DNA from: Terripilifer ovatus
Lineage (GTDB): Bacteria > Pseudomonadota > Alphaproteobacteria > Rhizobiales > Beijerinckiaceae
Reading direction: 5' to 3'
Length of the DNA: 64,000 bases
Assembly (NCBI GenBank): GCA_029222685.1
Contig: JARHVB010000038.1
Span: 1 to 64,000 of the forward strand
Under the pieces are notes generated by a model. It saw only the letters and a program-made list of their open reading frames with translations. It ran no database searches and was not told where the DNA came from. The position numbers were made by a program, and so were the translations under genes. Of this stretch, positions 29,630 through 39,971 are shown in pieces (the first letter of the stretch is position 1; every line of letters starts with the position of its first letter).

Positions 29630-30022
29630 ATGACAGACAAATCACCCTCCCTCCGCACGCCCATGGGCAAGGTCCGCTATCTCGGCTCGGCGCGCTCGGG
29701 CACGCGCCACATGATCCACACGCGCCTGACCGCCGCCGCGCTGCTGCCGCTGTCGATCATCTTCGTCGGCATCGTGCTGTCGCTTGTCGGCAAGGATTAC
29801 GTCACCGTGCGCGCCACGCTCGGCAATCCGTTCGTCTCGATCGTCATCCTGCTGTTCCTGCTCGCCGGCATCTATCACATGATGCTGGGCATGCAGATGA
29901 TCATCGAGGATTACATCTACGGCGAGCACACCAAGCAATGGTCGCTGATGGCGAACACCTGTTTCGCGATCGCCGTCGGATTGGCGTGCGCCTATGCGGT
30001 GCTGCGTCTGAGTTTCGTCTGA
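29630..30022 (+). CDS. sdhD: Succinate dehydrogenase membrane anchor subunit
   Basis: This 130-residue second membrane anchor of complex II has three helices. The N-terminus has MGKVRYLGSARSGTRHMIHTR, partly shown, and the later AGIYHMMLGMQMIIEDYI carries the family signature with a probable heme or quinone-site His and Tyr. GGGGAA lies before the ATG at 29630. It is 41 bases from sdhA. Confidence 0.94.
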   Translation: MTDKSPSLRTPMGKVRYLGSARSGTRHMIHTRLTAAALLPLSIIFVGIVLSLVGKDYVTVRATLGNPFVSIVILLFLLAGIYHMMLGMQMIIEDYIYGEHTKQWSLMANTCFAIAVGLACAYAVLRLSFV

Positions 30023-30063
30023 TCGTCCTTGAGGGCGCGTGATATCTTCGAAAAGGGTAAGCT

Positions 30064-31908
30064 ATGGCCAATTCTGCGGCAAACGGAGCCGGCAACGGCA
30101 AGGCGCCTTCCTATAACGGCAGCGCCTATCCGATCACCGACCACACCTTCGATGTGGTGATCGTCGGCGCCGGCGGCGCCGGCCTGCGCGCCACGGTCGG
30201 CTGTTCGCAGGCTGGTCTGCGCACGGCCTGCATCTCGAAAGTGTTTCCGACGCGCTCGCATACGGTCGCGGCCCAGGGCGGTATTGCCGCTTCGCTCGGC
30301 AATATGAGCCCGGACGACTGGCGCTGGCACATGTATGATACCGTCAAGGGCTCGGACTGGCTCGGCGACCAGGACAGCATTGAATATCTGGTGCGCAATG
30401 CGCCCGCTGCAGTCTACGAGCTGGAACACTGGGGCGTGCCGTTCTCGCGCACCGAAGACGGCAAGATCTATCAGCGTCCGTTCGGCGGCATGACCACCGA
30501 GTTCGGCAAGGGCACGGCGCAGCGCACGTGTGCTGCCGCCGACCGTACCGGTCACGCCATGCTGCACACGCTTTATGGCCAGGCGCTGCGCAACAACACT
30601 GAATTCTTCATCGAATATTTCGCCATCGATCTGATCATGGATCAGGACGGCCGCTGCCGCGGCGTCGTCTGCATCAAGATGGACGATGGCACGATCCACC
30701 GCTTCCGCTCCAACCTGACGATCCTCGCCACCGGCGGCTACGGCCGCGCCTATTTCTCGGCGACCTCGGCGCACACCTGCACCGGAGACGGCAACGCCAT
30801 GGCGCTGCGCGCCGGTCTGGCTCTCGAAGATATGGAATTCGTCCAATTCCATCCGACAGGAATTTATGGCTCAGGCTGCCTGATCACCGAAGGCGCGCGC
30901 GGCGAAGGCGGCTATGTGACGAATTCGGAAGGCGAGCGCTTCATGGAGCGCTATGCTCCCTCGGCCAAGGATCTCGCCTCGCGCGACGTCGTCTCGCGCG
31001 CCATGACCATCGAGATCCGCGAAGGCCGCGGCGTCGGCAGCAAGAAAGATCACATCTTCCTGCATCTCGAACATCTCGATCCGAAAGTCCTGCATGAACG
31101 CCTGCCGGGCATTTCCGAGAGCGCGCGCATCTTTGCCGGCGTCGACGTGAACAAGGAGCCGATCCCGATCCTGCCGACCGTGCATTACAACATGGGCGGC
31201 ATCCCGACGAATTATCACGGCGAAGTCGTGACCAAGAAGAACGGCGATCCCGATGCGATCATTCCCGGCCTGATGGCGCTGGGCGAGGCGGCTTGCGTGT
31301 CGGTGCACGGCGCCAACCGTCTCGGCTCGAACTCGCTGGTCGATCTTGTGGTGTTCGGCCGCGCCGCCGGCCTGCGCGCCGCCGAGCTGATCAAGCCCGG
31401 CGAGAAACAGGCGGACCTGCCGAAGGATTCGGCCGACCTGGCGCTGTCGCGTCTCGACCGCTTCCGCTGGGCTAAGGGCGGCACGCCGACGGCGGAGCTG
31501 CGCGCCAGGATGCAGGGGACGATGCAATCGAACTGCGCCGTGTTCCGCACCGGCGAGGTTCTCGAAGAAGGCTCGAAGCTGATCCACGATGTCTGGGGCG
31601 GCGTGCAGGACATCGCCATCACCGACCGTTCGCTGATCTGGAATTCCGATCTGATCGAGACTTTGGAATTCGACAACCTCATCATCCAGGCGGTGGTGAC
31701 GATGGATTCCGCCGTCCAGCGCAAGGAAAGCCGTGGCGCGCACGCGCGGGAAGATTTCCCCAACCGCGACGACAAGGAATGGATGAAGCACACACTGGCG
31801 TGGGCCGATGACGAAAACCGCAAGGTCACCATCGATTCACGCCCCGTCCACACCTACACGATGACGAACGAGATCAGCTACATCGAGCCCAAGGCCCGTG
31901 TTTACTAA
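30064..31908 (+). CDS. sdhA: Succinate dehydrogenase flavoprotein subunit
   Basis: This 614-residue catalytic subunit of complex II holds covalent FAD and oxidises succinate to fumarate at the inner face of the membrane. The FAD fold GAGGAGLRA is at the N-terminus, and the covalent FAD histidine is in [11 protein letters not shown]. Other landmarks are the substrate-binding [11 protein letters not shown], the [10 protein letters not shown] loop and [18 protein letters not shown]. The length is normal for the family. Confidence 0.98.
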   Translation: MANSAANGAGNGKAPSYNGSAYPITDHTFDVVIVGAGGAGLRATVGCSQAGLRTACISKVFPTRSHTVAAQGGIAASLGNMSPDDWRWHMYDTVKGSDWLGDQDSIEYLVRNAPAAVYELEHWGVPFSRTEDGKIYQRPFGGMTTEFGKGTAQRTCAAADRTGHAMLHTLYGQALRNNTEFFIEYFAIDLIMDQDGRCRGVVCIKMDDGTIHRFRSNLTILATGGYGRAYFSATSAHTCTGDGNAMALRAGLALEDMEFVQFHPTGIYGSGCLITEGARGEGGYVTNSEGERFMERYAPSAKDLASRDVVSRAMTIEIREGRGVGSKKDHIFLHLEHLDPKVLHERLPGISESARIFAGVDVNKEPIPILPTVHYNMGGIPTNYHGEVVTKKNGDPDAIIPGLMALGEAACVSVHGANRLGSNSLVDLVVFGRAAGLRAAELIKPGEKQADLPKDSADLALSRLDRFRWAKGGTPTAELRARMQGTMQSNCAVFRTGEVLEEGSKLIHDVWGGVQDIAITDRSLIWNSDLIETLEFDNLIIQAVVTMDSAVQRKESRGAHAREDFPNRDDKEWMKHTLAWADDENRKVTIDSRPVHTYTMTNEISYIEPKARVY

Positions 31909-31940
31909 GGCCCGCGTGTACTGATCAGGAGACTGTTGCA

Positions 31941-32720
31941 ATGGTCGAATTCGCACTCCCGAAGAACTCCCGTCCCACCGCCGGCAAGATGTGGCCGAAG
32001 CCGGCGGGCGCCAAGAACGTCCGCGAGTTCCGCATCTATCGCTGGAACCCCGATGACGGCCAGAACCCGCGCATCGATACCTATTTCGTCAACATGGACG
32101 ATTGCGGGCCGATGGTGCTCGACGCGATTCTGTGGATCAAGAACAAGGTCGATCCGACCCTGACGTTCCGCCGCTCCTGCCGCGAAGGCATCTGCGGCTC
32201 CTGCGCGATGAACATCGACGGCGCCAATACGCTGGCCTGCACGAAAGACATGGGCACCATCAAGGGCACTGTCTCGATCTATCCGCTGCCGCACATGCCG
32301 GTGGTGAAGGATCTGGTGCCGGACCTGACGCGCTTCTATGCGCAGCATGCCTCGATCGAGCCGTGGCTGAAGACGGTGACGCCGCAGCCCGAGAAGGAAT
32401 GGCGGCAGTCGCACGAGGACCGGCTCAAGCTCGACGGCCTCTACGAGTGCATCCTGTGCGCCTGCTGCTCGACATCGTGCCCGAGCTACTGGTGGAACGG
32501 CGACCGCTATCTCGGCCCGGCAGTATTGCTGCAGGCCTATCGCTGGCTGATCGATTCGCGTGACGAAGCGACGGGCGAACGGCTCGACAATCTGGAAGAT
32601 CCGTTCCGGCTGTATCGCTGCCATACCATCATGAACTGCGCCAAGACCTGCCCGAAGGGCCTGAACCCGGCGAAGGCGATCGCCGAGATCAAGAACATGA
32701 TGGTGGCGCGGCAGAGCTGA
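31941..32720 (+). CDS. sdhB: Succinate dehydrogenase iron-sulfur subunit
   Basis: This 259-residue electron-transfer subunit of complex II carries [2Fe-2S] ligands in [11 protein letters not shown] plus a later Cys in TLACTKD, [4Fe-4S] ligands in [16 protein letters not shown], and [3Fe-4S] and remaining ligands in [17 protein letters not shown]. It ends sdhCDAB, six bases from the convergent acetyltransferase gene, leaving little room for a separate terminator. Confidence 0.98.
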   Translation: MVEFALPKNSRPTAGKMWPKPAGAKNVREFRIYRWNPDDGQNPRIDTYFVNMDDCGPMVLDAILWIKNKVDPTLTFRRSCREGICGSCAMNIDGANTLACTKDMGTIKGTVSIYPLPHMPVVKDLVPDLTRFYAQHASIEPWLKTVTPQPEKEWRQSHEDRLKLDGLYECILCACCSTSCPSYWWNGDRYLGPAVLLQAYRWLIDSRDEATGERLDNLEDPFRLYRCHTIMNCAKTCPKGLNPAKAIAEIKNMMVARQS

Positions 32721-32726
32721 CGAAAG

Positions 32727-33362
32727 TCAGCTCGCGGGCTTCAGCCACTTGCGCTGCTGCAGGTCGACCATGGCGATGGCGAAGCTGGCGCTGTCCTCCA
32801 CAATCTCGCGCCACATCGACGCCGGCGAGGCAGCCGTCGGCCTGAAGGCGGCGTCGACCTGGTCGGTCTCGTGCTGGAGTTCGGCGGCGAATTTTCTGGC
32901 GATGCGCTGCATCGGCGTGTTGTGCGGCAGGCAGGTCATGTAAAGCTCGCCGGCGCGGCGGTTGCGCGCCGCCCGCACGATCCGCTCCATCAGCTCCGTG
33001 CCGACGCCGCGGCCGCGGAACTCCTTCTCGACGCTGAAAGCCGCTTCCGCCGCGCCGCCGAAGGCCAGCGGCAGGCCGTGGCCGAAGCCGCGCAATTCGC
33101 CGGCGCCGCGCAGCACGCCATCGACGAAAAAGCCGTAGATCACGTCGTCCATGCCGAAGCAGCGCTCGGCATAGCTTGCGAGGAAAGCGTCGGACACGCC
33201 CATGCCGAAGCGGTCGTGCCGGCTTTCCGGATCGAGGCGGACGAGATGGTCCTGGAAGCTGTCCTTGTCGGCCGGCCAGAGGCGGCGGAACTGTTCGCCG
33301 GAACGGGGCTCGTAGCGGGTCGGCGGTGTGGCCGGCGCGTCGCGCCAAAATTCATGTTGCAT
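32727..33362 (-). CDS. GNAT family N-acetyltransferase
   Basis: This 211-residue acetyl-CoA-dependent acetyltransferase carries the acetyl-CoA loop motif as EKEFRGRGVGTELMERIVRAA. The flanking strands AEAAFSVEKEF and ELYMTCLPHN, and the segment NTPMQRIARKFAAE, fit the GNAT fold. ATG 33362 has AGAGGAAA upstream and replaces a longer frame. The substrate is unknown. The gene is divergent from zapE, with a 289-base gap that contains no supported gene. Confidence 0.85.
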   Translation of the reverse strand: MQHEFWRDAPATPPTRYEPRSGEQFRRLWPADKDSFQDHLVRLDPESRHDRFGMGVSDAFLASYAERCFGMDDVIYGFFVDGVLRGAGELRGFGHGLPLAFGGAAEAAFSVEKEFRGRGVGTELMERIVRAARNRRAGELYMTCLPHNTPMQRIARKFAAELQHETDQVDAAFRPTAASPASMWREIVEDSASFAIAMVDLQQRKWLKPAS

Positions 33363-33651
33363 CGCAATATTTCCTCTCGCTATCCGTCCGAACCGGCCGC
33401 ACTGAACCAAAACTCCCGCAAACTCCCCGAAAATCGTGATTACCGTAGACAATTCTTATGTTGCACTGCAAACATGCGGAAATTATGTCGGATCGCGATT
33501 CCCACCTCTCCGGACCCCGGGCTGTGCGAGAGTCACCTTCTTCTGCCGTGCCGGAGATGGCGTGGCGGTTCAGGCTTGCGCTTGACGGCAGCGACCCGCT
33601 ACTGACGGGTCAGAACCTGCTCGCGATCGTCCCGGGCATTCCTGAAAAGAC

Positions 33652-34875
33652 ATGTCCAGCATTTCTTATCCAGCCTCCCTTTCCCCGAGCGCCGCAGCAG
33701 TGACCCACAACGTCTCGGATCTGTATTCCATCCATGTCCGCGACGGGCATATCGAGGACGATCCGGCGCAGCGCGCGGTGGTGAAGCGCCTTGACCGTCT
33801 GGTCGATGAACTGCGCGAGCACCGGCTGGCGCGCAAATCCAATCCGCTCGGCTGGCTGTTCGGCAAGCGCAAGACGCAGCCGTTCGTCCGCGGCCTCTAC
33901 ATCTGGGGCTCGGTCGGGCGCGGCAAGACCATGCTGATGGATCTGTTCTTCGAGGCGGCGCCGCCGGTCCGCAAGCGCCGCGTGCATTTTCATGCCTTCA
34001 TGGCCGATGTGCATGCGCGCGTGCACGACTGGCGGCAGCACAAGAGGGAAGGCACCGCCAAGGGCGACGAGCCGATCACGCCGATCGCCGATGCGCTGGC
34101 GGAGGAAGCGTGGCTTCTATGCTTCGACGAATTCAGCGTCACCGATATCGCCGATGCGATGCTGCTCGGCCGGCTGTTCCAGGCCTTGTTCGCGCGCGGT
34201 GTCGTCGTGGTGGCGACGTCGAACGTCGAGCCGGCGCGTCTTTATGAGGGCGGCCTGAACCGCGCGCTGTTCCTGCCGTTCATCGCGCTGCTGCAGGAGC
34301 GCATGGACATCGTGGCGCTGTCATCGCGCACCGATTTCCGACTCGAGAAACTCAGCGGTTCATCGGTCTATCACGTGCCCGCGGATGCCGCAGCGCATGC
34401 TGAGATCGACCGCATGTTCAAGTCGCTGACCGGGGTCGCCCACGGCACGCCGTCAATCCTGCGGGTACTGGGGCGCGACGTGCCGGTGCCCGAGCAGGCC
34501 GCCAATGTGGCGCGCTTCTCGTTCGGCGATCTGTGCGAGAAACCGCTGGCATCCGCCGATTACCTCTGCATCGCCGAACATTTTCATACGGTGATCGTCG
34601 AGAACATTCCGGTCATCGCCGTGCACCAGCGCAACGAGGCGAAGCGCTTCATCAATCTCATCGACACGCTCTACGACCGCCACGTCAAACTGATTGCCTC
34701 GGCCGAGGCGGAGCCGCACTATCTCTATGCGGGCACCGAGGGCCGCGAAGTCTTCGAATTCGAACGCACCGCCTCGCGGCTGATCGAGATGCGCTCGCAG
34801 GATTACCTGGCGCTGCCGCACGGCCACGCCACGTCGGCAGCGTCGGACGATACGACCGGGCTGATCGACACGTGA
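33652..34875 (+). CDS. zapE: Cell division protein ZapE (AFG1-like ATPase)
   Basis: This 407-residue P-loop ATPase of the AFG1/LACE1 family is linked to FtsZ-ring function in bacteria and protein quality control in mitochondria. Walker A is GSVGRGKT (residues 86-93) and Walker B LLCFDEFSV. Other landmarks are FHAFMADVHARVHDW and TSNVEPARLYEGGLNR. The first ATG has no strong ribosome site, so a start some codons later is possible. A family-A repeat follows the stop. Confidence 0.93.
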   Translation: MSSISYPASLSPSAAAVTHNVSDLYSIHVRDGHIEDDPAQRAVVKRLDRLVDELREHRLARKSNPLGWLFGKRKTQPFVRGLYIWGSVGRGKTMLMDLFFEAAPPVRKRRVHFHAFMADVHARVHDWRQHKREGTAKGDEPITPIADALAEEAWLLCFDEFSVTDIADAMLLGRLFQALFARGVVVVATSNVEPARLYEGGLNRALFLPFIALLQERMDIVALSSRTDFRLEKLSGSSVYHVPADAAAHAEIDRMFKSLTGVAHGTPSILRVLGRDVPVPEQAANVARFSFGDLCEKPLASADYLCIAEHFHTVIVENIPVIAVHQRNEAKRFINLIDTLYDRHVKLIASAEAEPHYLYAGTEGREVFEFERTASRLIEMRSQDYLALPHGHATSAASDDTTGLIDT

Positions 34876-34901
34876 GAGGGGCTTGTGTGTTCTAGCCTAG
34901 G

Positions 34902-35019
34902 TGTCATTCCCGCCAAGCAAAGCGCAGAGCGGGAATCCAGAGGCAGCGTGACGAACCTATGTCGCGGCCCGTGACTCCTGGTTTCCCGCTCGCACCTGCG
35001 GTGCGTCGGGAATGACAGA
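34902..35019. repeat. Family-A palindromic repeat, copy 1
   Basis: The outer arms TGTCATTCCCGCC and GTCGGGAATGACA pair with each other. Inside are two further hairpins, GCGGGAATCC with its partner and the CGCACC/GGTGCG arm. It is about 118 bases long and lies between the convergent zapE and vapC genes. Other copies are at 51538 and 55228, with a half copy at 52699. Confidence 0.85.
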
Positions 35020-35028
35020 CATCGGGCT

Positions 35029-35451
35029 TCATGCTTCGCCCCATGGATTGACGACCGTGATCCCGCAATCGGCAAAGTCGCGCACGTTGCGCGTGGCCAG
35101 CCGTGCGCCGCGCGAGCGCACGATGGCGGCAATCTGCGCGTCGATCTGGCTGATTGGTTGGCCGCCTTGCCGTCGTCCGGCGGCGATATCCGGATAGACC
35201 AGGGCAGCGTCGGTATCGAACGGCAACACGCGCCCGGCGAGATCGATCTCGAACATCGGCCGTGCTGCGGCCACCAGCTCATCACGGCGCCGCCCCTGCG
35301 GAAGAAGTGCCAGCCCGTGGAAGATTTCCGCCTGAGTTAGTGTCGTCGTGAACACCCCTGCGATCGGCTGGTCGCTAATCCAAGCCATAACCTTTGCGTC
35401 CGGCGCGCGCCGCATCAGCTCGGAAACGACATTCGTGTCGAGAATGATCAT
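35029..35451 (-). CDS. vapC: PIN-domain ribonuclease toxin, VapC/FitB type
   Basis: This 140-residue PIN nuclease is probably the toxin of a type II toxin-antitoxin pair. The acidic metal-binding residues are visible at about Asp5 (LDTN), Glu42 (TQAEIFHG), Asp104 (QIDAQIAA) and Asp125 (VRDFADCG). The start ATG overlaps the antitoxin stop by four bases (ATGA), the usual coupling. The RNA target cannot be read from the sequence. The related FitAB subgroup is most likely, judging by the antitoxin. Confidence 0.92.
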   Translation of the reverse strand: MIILDTNVVSELMRRAPDAKVMAWISDQPIAGVFTTTLTQAEIFHGLALLPQGRRRDELVAAARPMFEIDLAGRVLPFDTDAALVYPDIAAGRRQGGQPISQIDAQIAAIVRSRGARLATRNVRDFADCGITVVNPWGEA

Positions 35452-35696
35452 TCGTCGAAGTCTGCCGGCTGGCGGATAGGCTCGCGCGGGACGTCGGGAA
35501 GATCGACGCCACCGAGCGGGCGAAAGCGCTCATGGATAGCCTGGCCGAGGTTCCGAGGCCGCGGCATTTCGGTCGAGAGCGCAGAGCGCAGGATATCGCG
35601 TGCCTCGTCCTCCATTGAGCGGCCGTGCATCGCGGCGCGCAAGCGCAATCGGTTCTTGATGGCATCATCGATATTGCGGATGGTCATGACAGCCAT
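35448..35696 (-). CDS. Antitoxin, FitA/VapB-like ribbon-helix-helix protein
   Basis: This antitoxin of 82 residues starts MAVMTIRNIDDAIKNRLRLR, an RHH DNA-binding fold. It is followed by HGRSMEDEARDILRSAL and a Pro/Asp-rich C-terminal tail that would wrap the toxin. A start four codons upstream would use the ATGGAGG of the ribosome site itself; GGAGGT at 35701-35706 serves the ATG at 35696. It is expected to repress its own promoter through the inverted repeat 16-40 bases upstream. Confidence 0.88.
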   Translation of the reverse strand: MAVMTIRNIDDAIKNRLRLRAAMHGRSMEDEARDILRSALSTEMPRPRNLGQAIHERFRPLGGVDLPDVPREPIRQPADFDE

Positions 35697-35711
35697 TCCA
35701 ACCTCCATAAG

Positions 35712-35736
35712 TCAATGACTGCATATTAGTCAGTGA
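35712..35736. promoter_or_regulatory. Inverted-repeat operator and promoter of the toxin-antitoxin pair
   Basis: TCAATGACT, GCATATT, AGTCAGTGA form nine-base arms with eight matches around a seven-base centre. On the antitoxin strand the centre contains TAATAT, a good -10 candidate. The site sits 16 bases upstream of the antitoxin ATG, where RHH antitoxins normally bind. The divergent TetR gene starts 87 bases away on the other side. Confidence 0.65.
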
Positions 35737-35822
35737 TGCGAGAAAAACAAGGCTGTCGCCCGCCGCATCCGGCATGGCCCGGCGCACCGGGAATGATAAG
35801 TATTCCGCCTGAAAGGACTCCC

Positions 35823-36446
35823 ATGGCGCTTCAGCATCAGCCGCTTCAGCCGCATCCGGAGCCGGTCGATGTGCGCCTGCTGCAGATCGCTGCGTCCCAC
35901 ATCAAGCGGTTCGGCATCAAGCGCACGACGATCGTCTCGATCGCCGCCGAAGCGAACATGTCCCACGCCAATGTCTATCGCTATTTCGCTTCGAAATGGG
36001 CGCTGTTCGAGGCGCTCGGCGACCGCTGGCTGAAGCCGGTCGAGGCCAGCCTGCGGCAGATCGCCGACGGGCCGGACCCCGCTGACGACAAGCTCGAGCG
36101 GCTGGTCGTGGTGCTGCATCGCGCCTACCGCGACAAGATCGAGGCTGAGCCTGAGCTGTTCGCGATCTTCGTCGATTCGGTCGCGAACGGCCGCGCCGGG
36201 GCGCGCCGGCACCGCGGCCGACTGCAGCAGGAAATCCAGCAGGTGATCGAGGAAGGCATGGCCAGCGGCGTGTTCTTCTCCGGCGACCAGCGCCGCGCCA
36301 TGGCGCTGGTCTTCGACGCCCTGCACCGGTTCGTCCATCCGGCCGCCGTCTGGCATGACCGCGAGGTGCCGCGCGCACAGATGCAGACCCGGCTCGAACG
36401 GGTCGCCGGCCTGGTCAACAGGGCCCTGGTCGGCGGTCTGAAATGA
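35823..36446 (+). CDS. TetR family transcriptional regulator
   Basis: This 207-residue regulator has an N-terminal TetR helix-turn-helix (VDVRLLQIAASHIKRFGIKR, then TTIVSIAAEANMSHANVYRYF) at about 16-62 and an all-helical C-terminal ligand-binding domain. ATG 35823 has AAAGGA upstream; 30 earlier in-frame codons are rejected. The ligand is unknown. A 19-base near-perfect palindrome eight bases after its stop could be its own or another regulator's operator. It precedes mdh on the same strand at a 271-base distance. Confidence 0.9.
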   Translation: MALQHQPLQPHPEPVDVRLLQIAASHIKRFGIKRTTIVSIAAEANMSHANVYRYFASKWALFEALGDRWLKPVEASLRQIADGPDPADDKLERLVVVLHRAYRDKIEAEPELFAIFVDSVANGRAGARRHRGRLQQEIQQVIEEGMASGVFFSGDQRRAMALVFDALHRFVHPAAVWHDREVPRAQMQTRLERVAGLVNRALVGGLK

Positions 36447-36454
36447 AAGTTTTG

Positions 36455-36473
36455 ATTTACAAAATTTGTAAAT
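36455..36473. promoter_or_regulatory. Perfect 19-base operator-like palindrome upstream of mdh
   Basis: ATTTACAAAATTTGTAAAT has nine-base perfect arms around one central base, in an A+T-rich stretch inside GC-rich DNA. It lies eight bases after the TetR stop and 245 bases before the mdh start. The form suits a dimeric repressor of the TetR, GntR or MarR type. No matching site is visible upstream of the TetR gene itself. Confidence 0.55.
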
Positions 36474-36552
36474 TGTAACACGATTTTTGTCTAAGCTGCC
36501 GAACCTTCGGTTGCCCTGAAATCCTCACATAACTATCTGAGATCTCGAGTGA

Positions 36553-37680
<1,128 letters not shown>

Positions 37681-37768
37681 TCGAGGCTCCTGAAAGAAGT
37701 GCCGGGGCGGTTCGCTGTCCCGGTTCAATGCCAGACGAGTTACCCAAAGCGGATTTGCGGGGGTTTGC

Positions 37769-38968
<1,200 letters not shown>

Positions 38969-38977
38969 GGAGCCCCG

Positions 38978-39862
38978 ATGTCCATTCTCATCAACAAAAA
39001 TACCCGCGTCATCACCCAGGGCTTCACCGGCAAGAACGGGACGTTCCATTCCGAGCAGGCGCTCGCCTACGGCACCATGATGGTCGGCGGCGTGTCGCCC
39101 GGCAAAGGCGGTTCGACGCATCTCAATCTTCCGGTGTTCGAAACGGTTGCCGAGGCACGCGATGCAACCAAGGCCGATGCCTCGGTCGTCTATGTGCCGC
39201 CGCCGGGTGCGGCCGACGCCATCTGCGAAGCGATCGACGCCGAGATCCCGCTGATCGTCTGCATAACCGAAGGCATTCCGGTGCTCGACATGATGCGCGT
39301 CAAGCGGTCGCTGTCGGGCTCGAAGTCGCGCCTCATCGGGCCCAATTGCCCGGGCATCGTGACGGCGGGCGAATCGAAGATCGGCATCATGCCGGCGAAC
39401 ATCTTCAAGCCCGGCTCCGTCGGCATTGTCTCGCGCTCCGGCACGCTGACCTATGAAGCGGTGTTCCAGACGACGCGCGAAGGCCTCGGCCAGACCACCG
39501 CCGTCGGCATCGGTGGCGATCCGGTCAAGGGCACCGAGTTCATCGACATGCTGGAAATGTTCCTGGCCGACGACGCCACCAAGTCGATCGTCATGATCGG
39601 CGAGATCGGCGGCTCGGCGGAAGAGGATGCCGCGCAGTTCCTCAAGGATGAAGCCAAGCGCGGCCGCAAGAAGCCGATGGTCGGCTTCATCGCTGGCCGC
39701 ACGGCGCCTCCGGGCCGGCGCATGGGCCATGCTGGCGCCATTATTTCGGGTGGTAAAGGCGGAGCCGAAAGCAAGATCGCGGCGATGGAAGCGGCCGGCA
39801 TCAAAGTGTCGCCGTCGCCCGCCCGTCTCGGCCATACCTTGGCCGAATTGCTGAAGGGCTGA
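38978..39862 (+). CDS. sucD: Succinate-CoA ligase subunit alpha
   Basis: This 294-residue CoA-binding subunit carries the phosphorylated active-site histidine in GHAGAI near residue 250. CoA-binding segments are [14 protein letters not shown] and GGVSPGKGG, and GPNCPGI is the family signature. It is the downstream partner of sucC, nine bases apart. AAGGAG precedes its ATG. Confidence 0.97.
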   Translation: MSILINKNTRVITQGFTGKNGTFHSEQALAYGTMMVGGVSPGKGGSTHLNLPVFETVAEARDATKADASVVYVPPPGAADAICEAIDAEIPLIVCITEGIPVLDMMRVKRSLSGSKSRLIGPNCPGIVTAGESKIGIMPANIFKPGSVGIVSRSGTLTYEAVFQTTREGLGQTTAVGIGGDPVKGTEFIDMLEMFLADDATKSIVMIGEIGGSAEEDAAQFLKDEAKRGRKKPMVGFIAGRTAPPGRRMGHAGAIISGGKGGAESKIAAMEAAGIKVSPSPARLGHTLAELLKG

Positions 39863-39971
39863 AGAATATGATCGGGCGGAAGCGTCCGGCCAGAAGTTGA
39901 AATAGCGCTTGCGGGCCAAGGGGTCCGCAGGTGTCGACCGATCGCCGCGTGAGCGGCCAAGGAAAACGACC

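Noticed and set aside
33458-33703. Plus-strand frame of 81 codons before zapE
   Set aside because: It overlaps the zapE start, has no ribosome site and no family-like sequence.
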